Shown here piece by piece: positions 11,966 to 25,344 of a stretch of DNA of 64,000 nucleotides. Location of the stretch: assembly GCF_029168945.1 (NCBI RefSeq), contig NC_083602.1, positions 77,892,600 to 77,956,599 on the forward strand, read 5' to 3'. Source of the DNA: Cannabis sativa (Eukaryota; Streptophyta; Magnoliopsida; Rosales; Cannabaceae). Within the stretch, counting starts at the first letter, position 1. Each line of letters starts with the position of its first letter. Below the pieces are notes generated by a model. It had not been told where the DNA came from. It was given only the letters and a program-made list of their open reading frames with translations, and searched no databases. Both the position numbers and the translations under genes were made by a program.

Positions 11966-13390
11966 ATGCCTGGCCCCACCATTGCTATGGCTGAGGAGGT
12001 TGAGAATAACTTCGTTCTACCCCATCCACAAGTTGATAGTCTGTTAAAAGATGTGGGAGAGAAGTCAATATCACTTGAGCTACCAGAAGAGCCAAAACCC
12101 GCGTCTAACAAATTGGAAGAAATTAATTTATCAGAAAATCCCGAAGAGAAAAAACCTGTGTTCATTTCAACTGACTTACCTGTAGCTATACGAGCTGAAT
12201 TGATGGAGTTATTATACAAATATCGAAATGTGTTTGCTTGGACATACGAAGATATGCCTCTGCTAGATCCTAAACTAGTCACTCACAAGTTAAGAACACT
12301 ACAGGAAGCGAAACCAGTAAAGCAAACCTCAAGGAATTACAGGCCAGAGGTACAACTTCAAATCAAGGCAGAAATTGAAAAATTACTAAAAGCAAGATTT
12401 ATTCGTACATGCAAGCATCCGATATGGTTAGCTAACATAGTGCCAGTAAAGAAAAAGAATGGGAAAATAAGAATCCGTGTTGATTATCGAGATCTTAATA
12501 AAGCTTGTCCAAAGGACGACTTTCCATTGCCAAATCTTGAGACTTTAATTGATGCAACAGCAAATTGTGAGATGTTTTCTTTCATGGATGGGTTTAGCGG
12601 ATATAATCAAATTCAGATGTCTCTAGAAGATGCAGAGAAAACGGCATTTCGAACCCCGTTCGGAAACTTTTACTACACTGTCATGCCATTTGGTTTGAAA
12701 AATGCTGGAGCCACCTATCAAAGAGCAATGACAGCAATATTCCATGATATGATACATGGGAACATAGAAGTGTATGTTGATGATATCATCGTCAAATCAC
12801 AAAATAAATTTAATCACATTCGCGATCTCGAGAGAGCATTCCAAAGGTGTGAAAGATACAAACTTAAAATGAATCCTCTTAAATGTACCTTTGGTGTGAG
12901 CGCAGGAAAATTCTTAGGGTTTGTTGTTCACAAAAAGGGTATAAGCATAGATGAAGACAAAACTAAGGCTATATTAGCCATGGGAGCACCACAGTCAACA
13001 AAAGAACTAAAAAGCTTCCTTGGAAAAGTATCATACTTACGACGTTTTATACCACCTTTAGCGGAACTCACAAATCCACTACAGGCCATAATGCGGAAGG
13101 GTGTATCATTTTGTTGGGGAGAAAGACAGCAAAGTTTATTTGACAGGATTAAAAGTGTGTTGTCTTCTCCTCAGGTTACGATGTCACCAGTAAAAGGAGT
13201 ACCATTGCTATTGTATTTAACTGTTACCAAGACATCTATCGGGACACTATTAGCACAAGAAGTCGAAGGGAAAGAAAAGCCTGTGTATTATCTTAGCCGA
13301 AAACTGAAAGGCACCGAGACAAATTACCCCTATGTTGAAAACAATGTTTGGCTTTGGTATACACCGCCTAACGATTACGACATTACTTAG
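11966..13390 (+). pseudogene. Tat-1 reverse transcriptase and first RNase H
   Basis: 474-codon open frame. Residues about 60-140 are the RT lead-in. Then come WLANIVPVKKKNGKIR, the VDYRDLNKACPKD block, FMDGFSGYNQI and MPFGLKNAGATYQ, with the catalytic YVDD at residues 270-273 (12773-12784). The thumb/connection follows (SFLGKVSYLRRFIPP) and then RNase H begins (about residues 410-470, VYYLSRKLKG). The frame is lost near 13345: a shift and a TAA in the new frame separate it from the rest of RNase H, which resumes in the next frame before 13408. The enzyme would copy element RNA into DNA inside particles. RT itself is uninterrupted; the polyprotein is not. Confidence 0.85.
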
Positions 13391-13407
13391 TAGCACATAA
13401 AGTAATA

Positions 13408-14019
13408 GTGATGACCAAGGCAGATCCCATAAGATTTATGTTAAACAAACCTATACCTTATAGTAGAATAGCCCGGTGGATACTAATGCTTAGCGAGTTT
13501 GATATCACTGTCATGTATCCAAAGGCACAGAAAAGTCAGGCCTTATCTGATCTATTGGCATATTTACCTGATAATGATGAAAATTTACTCATGGAAGAAA
13601 TCCCTGGAGAGTTACCTGAGGGTATGATTTGCAATGAGAGAACACAAGAATGGTGGGCAATAACATTTGATGGGTCGTCAACTGCTAAAGGAGGAGGTGC
13701 AGGAATAGTATTAACTGATCCTGCGGGTAAGAATCATATTCAAGCTTATAAGTTATCGTTTGACTGTACTAACAATGAAGCTGAGTATGAGACACTTATT
13801 CTGGGAATGACGGTCGCGCTAAAAGTGGAAGCCAGAAAAGTTATGATTAGAGGGGACTCCAAACTTGTTATCCAGCAAGTCAAAGGGGAATTTTCTGTGA
13901 AAGAGCCATCATTGGCAATATATCGAACAATGGTCCAAGAGCTAGCAAAGAATTTTGAGGAATGTCAATTCGAACATATGCCTCGAACACAAAATAGGTA
14001 CGTCGATGCTTTGGCTACT
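13408..14019 (+). pseudogene. Tat-1 RNase H tail and second, archaeal-type RNase H
   Basis: The first ~60 codons complete RNase H 1 (TKADPIRFMLNKP, SRIARWILMLSEFDITV). The rest is a separate RNase H with the full carboxylate set: D88 in FDGSSTAKGG, E126 in NNEAEYE, D150 in IRGDSKLVIQQ and D200 in YVDALA. A second RNase H of this type between RT/RNase H and integrase identifies the Tat lineage. The frame is cut after codon 14017-14019 by Copia-2 and resumes in phase at 23770 (VDALAT then MTSKIEV). Confidence 0.85.
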
Positions 14020-15872
14020 TGTTTGGTTTTGTGCCCTAAATAAAACCCATTTCAATATAATCAGATTTACTTATTAATAAAGATCAGAAATAACATTTTA
14101 TGTTGCATGGTTCACATGATTTATTTCATGATTATATATATAATGTATGAATTCCATTTAAGTCCAGAACATAGGAATTTGTTAATGATTATAGTGTTGT
14201 CAGCACAGTGGAATATAATCTTAATTATATGTTCGAAAGTTTATTCCCTGATTTGTCAGAACACTGAATTTAGACTGACATGGTATAATCAGCGATAGGT
14301 ATTCTTACACCTTGGAAAAGTGTTATGTCCTTTCCAAGACATTGGCAAAGTTTACCAGTATCGGATGTGTGGAGTATACATCGGAAGGGACCGATATTGA
14401 ACTTTGATTAGATATATTAGAATTTACCTTAATATCTATTCAATTCAATATCACCTGTTGATCCTAGATCAAATGATCTTAATCCTGATATGATTAGGTT
14501 CAATCTCAAGAGTGTTATTCGTGTTCTTTGATTTGTTAGTTAAGCTTACTTTTGGGTCAGGGTGATACGTACATTTTGGGAACACAGTAGTGCAATTGAG
14601 TGGGAGCGCTAACATAAATATGGAATCTATAGCTTCTATCTGGCGAATAGAAAGTAAAGGATGATTTCCTTCGAGCTTAACCAAACGAAAATAAATGGTG
14701 GAGTACTCATTTCACTTAGCTGAAGTATCATTTATACAGGGTTAAGTGTTTTAAGGATAAAATACATTGTAGGGTGTTACGGTAATTTAATCCCTTTGCA
14801 GTGTAAATAATCTATATAGAGGATCATTGATCTAATTAGGATTATAATAATGGATAACTAATGACGTGTCTATATCATGGAACATATAGAGCGTTCTATA
14901 TGACTGAGAGTGCAATTCCAAGTTCTAAGAGTGGATTCAATAAGGAATTAATAAGTTAGGGAATTTATTTGGTAAATTCGGTTCGACTTATTGGAAGCTC
15001 GGTTATATAGACCCATGGTCCCCATACTAGTTGAGACCATACTGCTTGTAAGACTCAGTTAATTGATTTTAATTAATCAATTATAATTCTAAAAGTTAGA
15101 CTATGTCTACTTTATGAATTTTCACTAAGCAATGGCGAAATTGTAAAGAAAATAGATTCTATGTTTATTTATTAATTAAGATACTTTATATGTCTAAATT
15201 AATAAATATATTAAATGACAATATTATTTAATAATTATTTTTTAGTTATTAAATAATTAGAATTGGCATTTAAAAGGTTAAATTAAAAAATTAGCATTTT
15301 TGAGAAAATGGGAATGAAAAATAACAAAATGGGAAAGTTGCAAAGTGAGGCCCAATTTTCTTATATGGGCCGCCCACTATGCAAGAGGTTTACCATTTTA
15401 TTTTTTTCATTATTTTAATGCCACACAATTCTAACCTAAACCTAGAGGGCATTCTATAAATAGAAAGTGTTGGCTTCAGGAAACATATAACTTTGCACAT
15501 TGTTTCCTTTAGAGAAAAGCCAAGCCGCCCCTTCTGTCTCTTTTCTTCTCTTCCAATTTTGAAATTCCCTTGAGTGATAGAGTACTGCCCACACACATCA
15601 AGTGGTACCTCAATCATAGTATGTAAGACTATGGAAAATCAGCATCAAAGAAGGAGAGAAAGAGATCCAGATTCAGATCTTGATAATGCTCTGCTACAGA
15701 AAGGAATCAAGGGCTAGAGATCTGAATGGAAGGAGTCATAATATTCCGCTGCTCCCAATGTAAGATCTTCTTAAACTCTTATGTGTTTATTTCATTGTTT
15801 TAGAGTTCATATTAGGATGTTAATTAAACATACTTGGTAGTAAATCTAGATCCTGGTAAAATATTTCCAACA
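14020..15872 (+). repeat. Copia-2 5' LTR
   Basis: 1853 bp, TGTTTGG... to ...TTCCAACA. TATAAATA at 15455-15462. It pairs with 21912-23764 with few substitutions and the same overall length. Confidence 0.95.
15455..15462 (+). promoter_or_regulatory. TATA box of Copia-2 5' LTR
   Basis: TATAAATA in the same context (TATAAATAGAAAGTG) as in Copia-1; its partner in the 3' LTR is at 23347-23354. Confidence 0.65.
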
Positions 15873-15874
15873 AC

Positions 15875-15887
15875 TGGTACCAGAGCC
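15875..15887 (+). other. Copia-2 primer binding site, one mismatch
   Basis: TGGTACCAGAGCC; differs from the initiator-Met-tRNA match in Copia-1 by one base (T to C at the sixth position). Confidence 0.8.
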
Positions 15888-18800
15888 ATGGTAATGATTT
15901 ACTTTCATGTAATATGAATTAAAACGATGTTTTATATGTTTGTGTTGATTTGGATGGTTTCATGTTGGTTTATGTGCTTTTAATGATGAATGTTTGTGTT
16001 GTACGAAATTTTTCCATAAAAAATAATTTTTCTATTTTTAAAATATTTTATTTGGATTCTTTGTGAAAAATTAAGCAATTTTGTTTTTTACGGAACTCGA
16101 TTCCGATAAAAATTGAAAAAGTTATGAATTTTGGAAAATCGGGATTCAAGGCTATCAAGTGGGTACATCAATTGCGAATTTTGTGGTTTTTTTCCTCAAA
16201 AATCCAATTTTTTATGTGATTGTTTCCCAAAATTCGATATTTCCAATTTTAGATTTTTCCAATTTGAAATATTTCCAATTTTAAATATTTTCAATTTGAA
16301 ATATTTCCATTTTTTAAATATTTCTAATTTTAAATATTTCATATTATGGTCAGATTTAAAAATTTGTTAACTTATTTAATATTTATATACTATTTAATTA
16401 TAATATTAGATATTTTGATATTTAACATATTTTAAGTTAAAGAATAACTTTGTCTTTTTATTTAAAATATTATATTAAAATTATCTTATATGACAAATTA
16501 AATAATTAATAAATTTGAAATTAACATATATATTTTTATAGATACACTTACCATAATATTTTCAAATTCAAAATTTGTTATTTTGTAAATATTTAATTAT
16601 TTATAAATTATAAGTTTAAAAATGATATTTTTCTATATATATCATTTTTTTACTTATTGAAAATTTATAAATCATATCTTAAATATTTAAATAACTTAGA
16701 TATTTTTGTAGAAATTCGAATATTGCTTAATTTAAGATATTTTGACATATAATTATGGTAATTATTATTTATTTATTATTTTATTCCTAAAATAATAATT
16801 ATCTAACCAAATTTTTTTTTTAAATTGGTTTATTTTATTAAATTATAAGATTTGAAAGTAATTTTGAAGATTCTTTCCTTTCAAATCATTGATCTTATTT
16901 GATATTTAATTTAATTTGATTCAAATAAACCTAGATATTTTAAAATTAGTTTCCTTTATTTTGAGATTTTAAGGTTTGTTTTAACAACCCTAAATTTTCA
17001 AAATTTATTTGGTTAGTTTAAGAATAATAATTTAATCATATTAATATCTTATTTCACATCTGTTACATGGACAATGTTTGTTTATTTATATTGTTTATTC
17101 AATTTTTTTTTACAAACCTATTATTTATTTGATCTAAATTGCTATGATTAACTTGTTGACAGATCCAATGATCTGATTTTAATCGTAGTCCAATTGTCAA
17201 TAGATCTTATGAATAATTTGTAACAGGTAAATTTTGTACTTCTTTCATCTGTGTAAACCTAGTAACATGATAGGGCCCATCCAAATCATTTGACATGTGT
17301 GAGCCTATATGTTTGCTATTAGGCTTAGATGCATATAGGAAGCCCATTTAAGTTTTACTAAGTAAATGTACTAGGTTGCTAAAATAAAATTTGACATAAG
17401 TAATTTTATTTAGGCCCAATTAGATTTGGGCTTATTTAATGAATAACAATTGTTTATTTAAAGGTTAAATTCTTCTCTTTTGGGCCTTGTGTGAGAGTTG
17501 GGGGCCAATAGAAGTGGGTACGACATACTGAACCCAGCTCCCCCTCACATGAACTACCTCAATTGTGAATGCCCATTTGCCTTATTTAAATAATTGTATT
17601 AGGTTAATTATATTTGTCTAACCTAATTAAAATTGAATTAGCAACATAATTAACTTTTAAAATATATGATTTTTTTTTTCATTTTAATATTTTAAAGTTA
17701 ATTTTAGAAAAACACTTAGTTAATGATATATATTCTAGATAGTTATTTCTATACTAGTTATTGTTTCTAATATTAAATAGGAAAATATCATTGATTATGA
17801 AATTAATTGTTTATTAATTAATTTTGGTACAATCTAAGTTTAGTATATTTTTCTAGTATTAAACTAGAATTAATAATTAAGTTTCCTTTATACTTAATTA
17901 TTTATTTCTTGAATTTAATATATTTAATTAAATTGAAAATTTCAATATCTAAGTTGATTTTCGTCATGATACTTAAATATGGTTATTTTCATGTTATTTA
18001 ATGAAAGTGGAAAATTATTTTAAGTTTGGAATCTTATTTCAGAATAACTTAAAATTTCAATAATTTTCAAAATATATTTTATTTTAATTTATTAATCTTT
18101 TTCCCACAATTTCGAAATTGCATTTCTTTAATGCAGAAATTCGAATTTTATTTGAAAAATAAATTAAAGTTGAAAATTATATTTAGACCAACTTAAATCA
18201 ATGATTTTTTCATTTAATGATTAATTAAAATAAATGAACTAAAATGTATTATAATTAGAAATTGAATTAATTAGTCAAAAGAAAATCTAGATAGATATTA
18301 TCTGTTTTGCTTGAAGTATTTTTCTAGTGTATTTAATTAAATAGAAAATTAATATTTAAGTTGATTCTTAATCATGATACTTAAATATTTGAAATTTTTC
18401 TTTAATATTTAATTAAATAGGAAAATTATTTTTTTTTGTTGTAAATTAATTTTGGGCCAACATAAAATTAAGATAATTTTTCCAGGGTTTATTTTTATTT
18501 TATTTTAAAGCATTTTTGAAAGTAGTATTCTTATACACTTTTTTTTTCGAAATGCAATATATATTTATAGAAAATTAAATTTGAGTTGTAAATTAATTTA
18601 AATTAATTTTGAAACAACTTAAATTGAATAATTTTCTAAATATTTATTGGAAATTATTACTAAGATGGAAATAATTCATGTTATTTTCATATCCATCTAA
18701 GTATAATTTATAAATATTAAATTAAAATTTATATTTAGAATTTTTATTCTAAATTGGAAATTTTAATTAAATAAATATATTTAAAATTAATATTTGAAGA

Positions 18801-19370
18801 AAATACAATTTTCTTTAAATAATGAGCTTTATTATTATTAGGACATTCGATCTCCATTGTTGGTTTTACATAGCTTTTGTTTTAGTGAGTAATCCTCCCT
18901 AATGGAGGAACGTTCATTAGCAAGTTTGCACCGTTTAATCTCGAAAGATAAGTATATTTGTAAGTGTTTTATATGGTATTGATCACCCTAATGGTGGCGA
19001 CTGTATTTGACTTACAAAATATGAAACAATGGGAAGCTCATAAGATAGAATAGCCTTGACTCTCGCCTAAACGGGACAACGCTGGATTCCAATCTTGATC
19101 GAATAAAAGGTTGCTAGAATATTTATCATTTTAGATGAGCTGACAACTCTATTCAATGGATGGTATCACTGATTCTCGCCTAAACGGGACACTGATATCA
19201 ATTTGTTGAAGACCTTGGAAATTATTTAGGATTGTATGTTTTAGTATTTTCACTTGTCATTCCTACTTGCTATATGTTTAATAATTTCTAAATTGTGTAT
19301 GAATTTATATTGAACCATGTTATTTTCTGTTATTAAATTTTAGTTTAATTTCGAATCTTCATTGTTGGTC
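15888..19370 (+). other. Copia-2 long non-coding leader
   Basis: AT-rich, with repeated short stretches (AATTTGAAATATTTCCA type around 16250-16350). Module A lies at about 17110-17650, its left end degraded. Module B at about 18836-19200 has the CCTCC/GGAGG hairpin at 18894-18908 and 22-mer copies at 19056-19077 and about 19169-19190. No coding frame. Confidence 0.75.
18836..19200 (+). other. Conserved leader module B (Copia-2)
   Basis: Nearly the same sequence as 5340-5715 of Copia-1 despite divergence of the flanking leader. It keeps both CTAAT-loop hairpins and both copies of the TTGACTCTCGCC...GGGAC motif. Confidence 0.8.
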
Positions 19371-21902
19371 TAACTTGGTTTGTTTTTCTAATGAGATAAA
19401 TCCCTAATGGATTTTCACCATTAGACAAACATAATAGTATTAGATCTCGAAAGATAAATATTGTATATGCAACATCTAGCTGTTCATCAATTGATGACAC
19501 CTTAGACTAGTATTTTACAATATGAAACAAGAAGATTGTATAAATAAGATTACTTTGACTCTCGCTAATCGGAGCATCGTTGGATTCTTATTTAAAATGA
19601 AATTATCCTAATTCCTCTTAGCTTATTCATTTCGAATTAGCTCAATGACATATCATTGGATGAATGGTCTATAAATCATATAGTGTCATTTTATTTTCTC
19701 TTAAGAAATTAAATGACGCATTTGATTATATTCCCGAAATTCTATCCCGAATTGATATAAATCCTCAATCTTAGAAATCTCCCACTTGTATAGGCAAATC
19801 TTAGAGTTAAATTAGTAGTGGTGGTCCAAGAAAGAATTACTCATTATACAGTTACACTTTCACAGGTGTTTAATAACCATTTTCTTTCAATGGATTCAAA
19901 CTGTATGAGTTTAGTATTCTGTGACCAGAATCCACTTGCACTATTCTAAGAACTCTTTGTTGTAACTAAACCTAAGTCATCAAAAGACTACAACAATTTT
20001 TTTTAATCTATGGCATTTGTATCTTGTTCATAGTGGTTTTGACAAGATTATTCTCTGCAAAGAGTTAATATGCCTATATCCACTGAAATTAAGTTCACCT
20101 TATTCATAGATGGATGTACATTCAGGGGTGGATATGAGTTTTCGTTGTATTCTTAAAACGATCACTCTAGATATATTACCTTATGCAAAAGAAATTTGAA
20201 ATGTTTGAAAAATTTCATGAATTTCTAGCAATGGTGAAAAACCATCAAGGTAAGTGGTTAAAGATCTTGCGAACTGATAGGGGTGGAGAAATAGTTAGTT
20301 GATATGCAGTTCAAAGATCATTAATTTGATTTTTGAATTATATCCAAACTTACCTCCCCAGAAATTCAATTTGCATATTGATAATTAGTTACTAGTCGTT
20401 GCCTAAATTCTTCTATGGTAATATAATTTCAGAATGATGCAATGGTTGTATACTTAATGTAAATCATTACTAAATTCATGGATGACCTAATCGAAATCTT
20501 AAGAAAAGCTAGAACTGCTAACCCTAGTTTGCATGTTTGTTAGCTATTCTAAGTGATTAGGGGTGGACCATCCCATAGTTATTAGATAAAAAAGTGTTTG
20601 TTTAAACAAATACTACTTTTCTAAGAAAATGACTAAGTCTATAAATAAAGTAGCAAAAGAAGGAGATAATTTTTCTTGATTCCAAAAGTATTCTATCATC
20701 TTTCTTTACAAGATGATCCCACTGCCTCTGTTGTCTTAACACAACCGAAGAGGTCAATACCATTTAGTTTTCTTAGACATAGTTCACGGTACCTTGTCGT
20801 AGTGGGAGAGTTTCTAGGAACTCACTCTTTTTATGACTTGGAAGACACTAGTGATTAAAATCCATTGTGAGTTTAAACAAGTAATGGATTGTCAAGATAA
20901 GAAACTAAGAAGAAAGCCAAGAGAACTATGATTTAATCCATTCACATGGAGTAAACTAAAGTTTTCGATTACAAGGACATAAAAGGAATTCAATGGACTT
21001 AACAAAACTTCATGTTCCTAGTATTATAGATTTGAGTTTATCTAAACCTATGGCTTATGGTATACCTGGTTAATTACTTACTCTAATGCAAGCAACTTAC
21101 TTTAGTAAGATGCTGAAGCATTTTCTTTCCAAAGGCAATCTATGAAAGCTTCACAATTTCTAGGCATAGATTTTATTTATCTAAGGAAAAGTCTCAACTA
21201 TTCCAGAAAAGATAAAGCCAAGAAAGAATTTCTTAAATCAACAGTGAGAGGTCTCAGATATGCTTTAGTATGCCTTAGACCAGACACCTACTGTTGAGTG
21301 GGAGAAATGAGTAGGTATCAGATTAATCAAGGAGAAGAACATTGGAAGACAATCAAGTAAATCTTAAGATTAAGAAGATGAACTATATGTTTGTCAATAA
21401 GAGTGTATTTAAAACTCTTAGACTACACCACATCAGATTTGAAGACTTGCCTTTGTGCTAGAAAGCCTGCTGATAAAATGGTGATTACTTTGGGGGTGGA
21501 GTAGTGATTTTGGAGAAGTGTAAAAACCTATCTGAAGTCTCTTAGTCTACCAGAAAGAGACTGAATGTTAAAGTTGCAGGAAAGGTACTTATTCAGTCTA
21601 AGGAAAGTTCTATACATTTGTGGCACCGTTCCAACTTTCCTTAACTACTAGTGTTACTTCCTGAATAACCAAGAAGTAGTTGCAAAAAGTATAGAATCCA
21701 GTATCCCAAGAGAGTAGACATATAGAGAGGAATTTCACATTATCAAGGATTTTGTGATTAAGGAAGAGTAATGGTGGAGAAGAGGTTGTGTTTAATTCAA
21801 CCTGTCAGATCCTATTACGAGGAGGTTACTACTATATACTTGATTTGTATATCAAGGTGTTGAGATTATTTAAAATGCACATTTTGTTTTATATTAGTGC
21901 AA
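19371..21902 (+). pseudogene. Copia-2 second module-B copy and pol remnants
   Basis: About 19355-19640 resembles module B again but is degraded (one motif reads GACTCTCGCTAATCGGAGC). From about 20170 there are pol scraps colinear with Copia-3: integrase with LKILRTDRGGE (20250-20293), a piece with TAGTGGGAGAGTTTC (about 20800-20815), and the RNase H segment TACTTTGGGGGTGGAG (about 21485-21500). Gag is not seen. Stops throughout; no product expected. Confidence 0.7.
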
Positions 21903-21911
21903 GTGGGAGTT
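21903..21911 (+). other. Copia-2 polypurine tract
   Basis: GTGGGAGTT directly before the 3' LTR, in the same 18-base context as the other two copia elements. Confidence 0.75.
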
Positions 21912-23764
21912 TGTTGGGTTTTGTGCCCTAAATAAAACCCATTTCAATATAATCAGATTTACTTATTAATAAAGATCAGAAATAACATTTTATGTTGCAT
22001 GGTTCACATGATTTATTTCATGATTATATATATATAATGTATGAATTCCATTTAAGTCCAGAACATATGAATTTGTTAATGATTATAGTGTTGTCAGCAC
22101 AGTGGAATATAATCTTAATTATATGTTCGAAAGTTTATTCCCTGATTTGTCAGAACACTAAATTTAGACTGACATGGTATAATCAGCGATAGGTATTCTT
22201 ACACCTTGGAAAAGTGTTATGTCCTTTCCAGGACATTGGCAAAGTTTACCAGTATCGGATGTATGGAGTATACATCCAAAGGGACCGATATTGAACTTTA
22301 ATTAGATATATTAGAATTTACCTTAATATCTATTCAATTCAATATCACCTGTTGATCCTAGATCAAATGATCTTAATCCTGATATGATTAGGTTCAATCT
22401 CAAGAGTGTTATTCGTGTTCTTTGATTTGTTAGTTAAGCCTACTTTTGGGTCAGGGTGATACGTACATTTTGGGAACACGGTAGTCCAATTGAGTGGGAG
22501 CGCTAACATAAATATGGAATCTATAGCTTCTATCTGGCGAATAGAAAGTAAAGGATGATTTCCTTCGAGCTTAACCAAACGAAAATAAATGGTGGAGTAC
22601 TCATTTCACTTAGCTAAAATATCATTTATACAGGGTTAAGTGTTTTAAGGATAAAATACATTGTAGGGTGTTACGGTAATTTAATCCCTTTGCAGTGTAA
22701 ATCATCTATATAGAGGATCATTGATCAAATTAGGATTATAACAATGGATAACTAATGACGTGTCTATTTATGGAACATATAGAGCGTTCTATATGACTGA
22801 GAGTGCAATTCCAAGTTCTAAGAGTGGATTCAATAAGGAATTAATAAGTTAGGAAATTTACTTGGTAAATTCGGTTGACTTATTGGAAGCTCGGTTATAT
22901 AGACCCATGGTCCCCATACTAGTTGAGACCATACTGCTTGTAAGACTCAGTTAATTGATTTTAATTAATCAATTATAATTCTAAAAGTTAGACTATGTCT
23001 ACTTTATGAATTTTCACTAAGCAAGGGCAAAATTGTAAAGAAAAGAGATTCTAGGTTTATTTATTAATTAAGATACTTTATATGTCTAAATTAATAAATA
23101 TATTAAATGACAATATTATTTAATAATTATTTTTTAGTTATTAAATAATTAGAATTGGCATTTAAAAGGTTAAATTGAAAAATTGGCATTTTTGAGGAAA
23201 TAGGAATGAAAAATAACAAAATGGGAAAGTTGCAAAGTGAGGCCCAATTTCCTTATATGGGCCGCCCACTATGCAAGAGGTTTACCATTTTATTTTTTCC
23301 ATTATTTTAATGCCAAACAATTCTAACCTAAACCTAGAGGGCATTCTATAAATAGAAAGTGTTAGCTTCAGGAAACATATAACTTTGCACATTGTTTCCT
23401 TCAGAGAAAAGCCAAGTCGCCCCTTCTCTCTCTTTTCTTCTCTTCCAATTTCGAAATTCCCTTGAGTGATAGAGTAGTGCCCACACACATCAAGTGGTAC
23501 CTCAATCATAGTATGTAAGACTATGGAAAATCAACATCAAAGAAGGAGAGAAAGAGATCCAGATTCAGATCTTGATAATGCTCTGCTACAGAAAGGAATC
23601 AAGGGCTAGAGATCTGAATGGAAGGAGTCATATTATTCCGCTGCACCCAATGTAAGATCTTCTTAAACTCTTATGTGTTTATTTCATTGTTTTAGAATTC
23701 ATATTAGGATGTTAATCAAACATACTTGGTAGTAAATCTAGATCCTGGTAAAATATTTCCAACA
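21912..23764 (+). repeat. Copia-2 3' LTR
   Basis: 1853 bp, TGTTGGG... to ...TTCCAACA, followed by the target duplication CTACT. Confidence 0.95.
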
Positions 23765-23769
23765 CTACT

Positions 23770-24159
23770 ATGACTTCAAAAATTGAGGTATCAGAAATAA
23801 AAAACTTGACATTTAAAATAGTCAATCAAAAGTGTTCAATCACCTCGGGGTATGGAAAAGAGTCTGCCAGCAAGAAGTGGACACAACAAATGATTGATAA
23901 GCTCGCAAAATTGAAAAAGACTCATCTTAAAGAGATGCAACGCTTTGTTGTTATAGGTGGGACACTTTATTACCGATCATTGGATGGGGTGTTAGCAAGA
24001 TGTTTAGACCAAGAGGAAATCTCTACTCAGATGGAAGAAATTCATAATGCTGCCTGTGGAGTCGAAGGTCCCAAGTTATCAAGAAGATTACAAAGGGTCG
24101 ATTATTTTTGGCTAGAAATGGAGGAAGATGCTGCAAGATTGCAAAAAGATTGTCCGTAA
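23770..24159 (+). pseudogene. Tat-1 region after RNase H and first H2C2-like zinc module
   Basis: The second-RNase-H frame continues directly after Copia-2. From about 23950 it encodes GGTLYYRSLDGVLARCL, then EIHNAACGVEGPKLSRRLQR and YFWLEMEEDA...QKDCP: a His/Cys module like the N-terminal zinc domain of integrase. It stops at TAA 24157-24159, between the two cysteines of the final pair, a nonsense change. A second such module follows at 24340-24470. Confidence 0.7.
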
Positions 24160-25344
24160 TGTCAACTCTTATTTAATAACCATGAGGCAATTTTGATAAC
24201 CGAAGATTACAATTGGAGGATACCATATAAAGAATATTTACAGGACAAAATAACACCATGTGATAAGAAAGAAAAAGAAAAACTACTCAGACACATTAGT
24301 AAGTATTTCTTGAAAACAGATGATGAAGAAATTGCCGAAGTCCATCGCGGGGATTGTGGTGAACATCAAGGAGGAAGAAAATTATATGAAGAAATTGTTC
24401 GTATAGGATATTATTTGCCGACCATGGAAGCGGATGCCATGAAATTCGCAAAAGAATGTCAAAAATGCCAAGTTTTTGGAGACAAAATCCATGCGCCAGC
24501 TATCCCTCTCCAATCCATTACCACCCCTTGGCATTTTCACACTTGGGCTATGGACCTCATAGGTCCAATCTCACCACCCTCTCAGGGAAGAATTTGGATT
24601 TTAGCCGCAACAGAGTGTTTCACAAAATGGTCAGAAGCAATCCCATTGAAAAAGGCCTCTACGGAAGCTGTGGCCACTTTCATCTTGGAACACATCATTT
24701 GTTGTTTTGGCATTCCAAAAAGAATCTTGTCAGATAATGGCACACCATTCACCGGCAAAGCAACAAAAAAGTTACTAGAAGATTATCAAATTTTCCATGG
24801 GAAATCAACCAGGTACTACCCGCAAGGAAACGGAATAGCAGAAGCATTTAATAAACTATTGCTGCGGGTATTAAGTCGTATGGTACATGACAGTCCCACA
24901 ATTTGGCATGAATTTATTCCTCTGGCTTTATGGGTCTATCGTACCTCAAAACGTGGGTCTACGGGGTCTATAGCGTTCTCCTTAGTGTATGGATCTGAAG
25001 CGGTATTGCCTGCCGTAATAGCTGCGCCGTCATCTAGGCTAGCCATGTCTGCAGGAATGGATGTACATCAAGCACGGTTAGAAGAATTAGAATTAATTGA
25101 TGAATGTCGGGAAAAAGCCCAGAATAATTTGCTACAATACCAACGACGTGTACCTTGGGCATATGACAAACTTGTACGACCAAGGACGTTCCAAGAAGGT
25201 GATATGGTTCTGAAAGCTGCAGACCTTGTGATGCGAGGAAACAAAAGACACATTATTCTCCAATTCTCTGACAACAAAGAGCAATATGTCTTTGAAACTG
25301 CGTATTCAAACTGGAGCAACGATAGCACAGGAGTGATCAATTGA
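24160..25344 (+). pseudogene. Tat-1 integrase
   Basis: From 24193 a 383-codon frame encodes an H2C2 zinc-binding domain (EVHRGDCGEHQGG, then FAKECQKCQ, about 24340-24470) and an rve core. The first acidic residue is in AMDLIGP, the second in RILSDNGTPF and the third in GNGIAEAFNK: a complete DDE set. A C-terminal region follows (YRTSKRGSTG, VYGSEAVLP, KLVRPRTFQEGDMVLK). Compared with relatives a short stretch before EVHRGDCG is missing. The frame decays after about 25220. Integrase inserts element DNA into the genome. It is the best preserved part of Tat-1 besides RT, but upstream stops make the polyprotein non-functional. Confidence 0.85.

Larger units (their letters stand above)
14020..23764 (+). 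mobile_element. Copia-2: Ty1/copia element with no intact gene
   Basis: Complete insertion, LTRs 14020-15872 and 21912-23764 (1853 bp each), flanked by CTACT (14015-14019 and 23765-23769). Primer site 15875-15887, polypurine tract 21903-21911. The inside is a ~3.5-kb AT-rich leader with modules A and B, a second degenerate module-B copy, and pol scraps; gag is absent. Same family as Copia-1 and Copia-3. It interrupts the second RNase H of Tat-1. Confidence 0.93.

Noticed and set aside
14469..14684. 71-82-residue minus-strand frames in LTRs (also 22363, 50421 and 58745)
   Set aside because: They fall in the same LTR segment and change by indels between subfamilies; no start or domain evidence.
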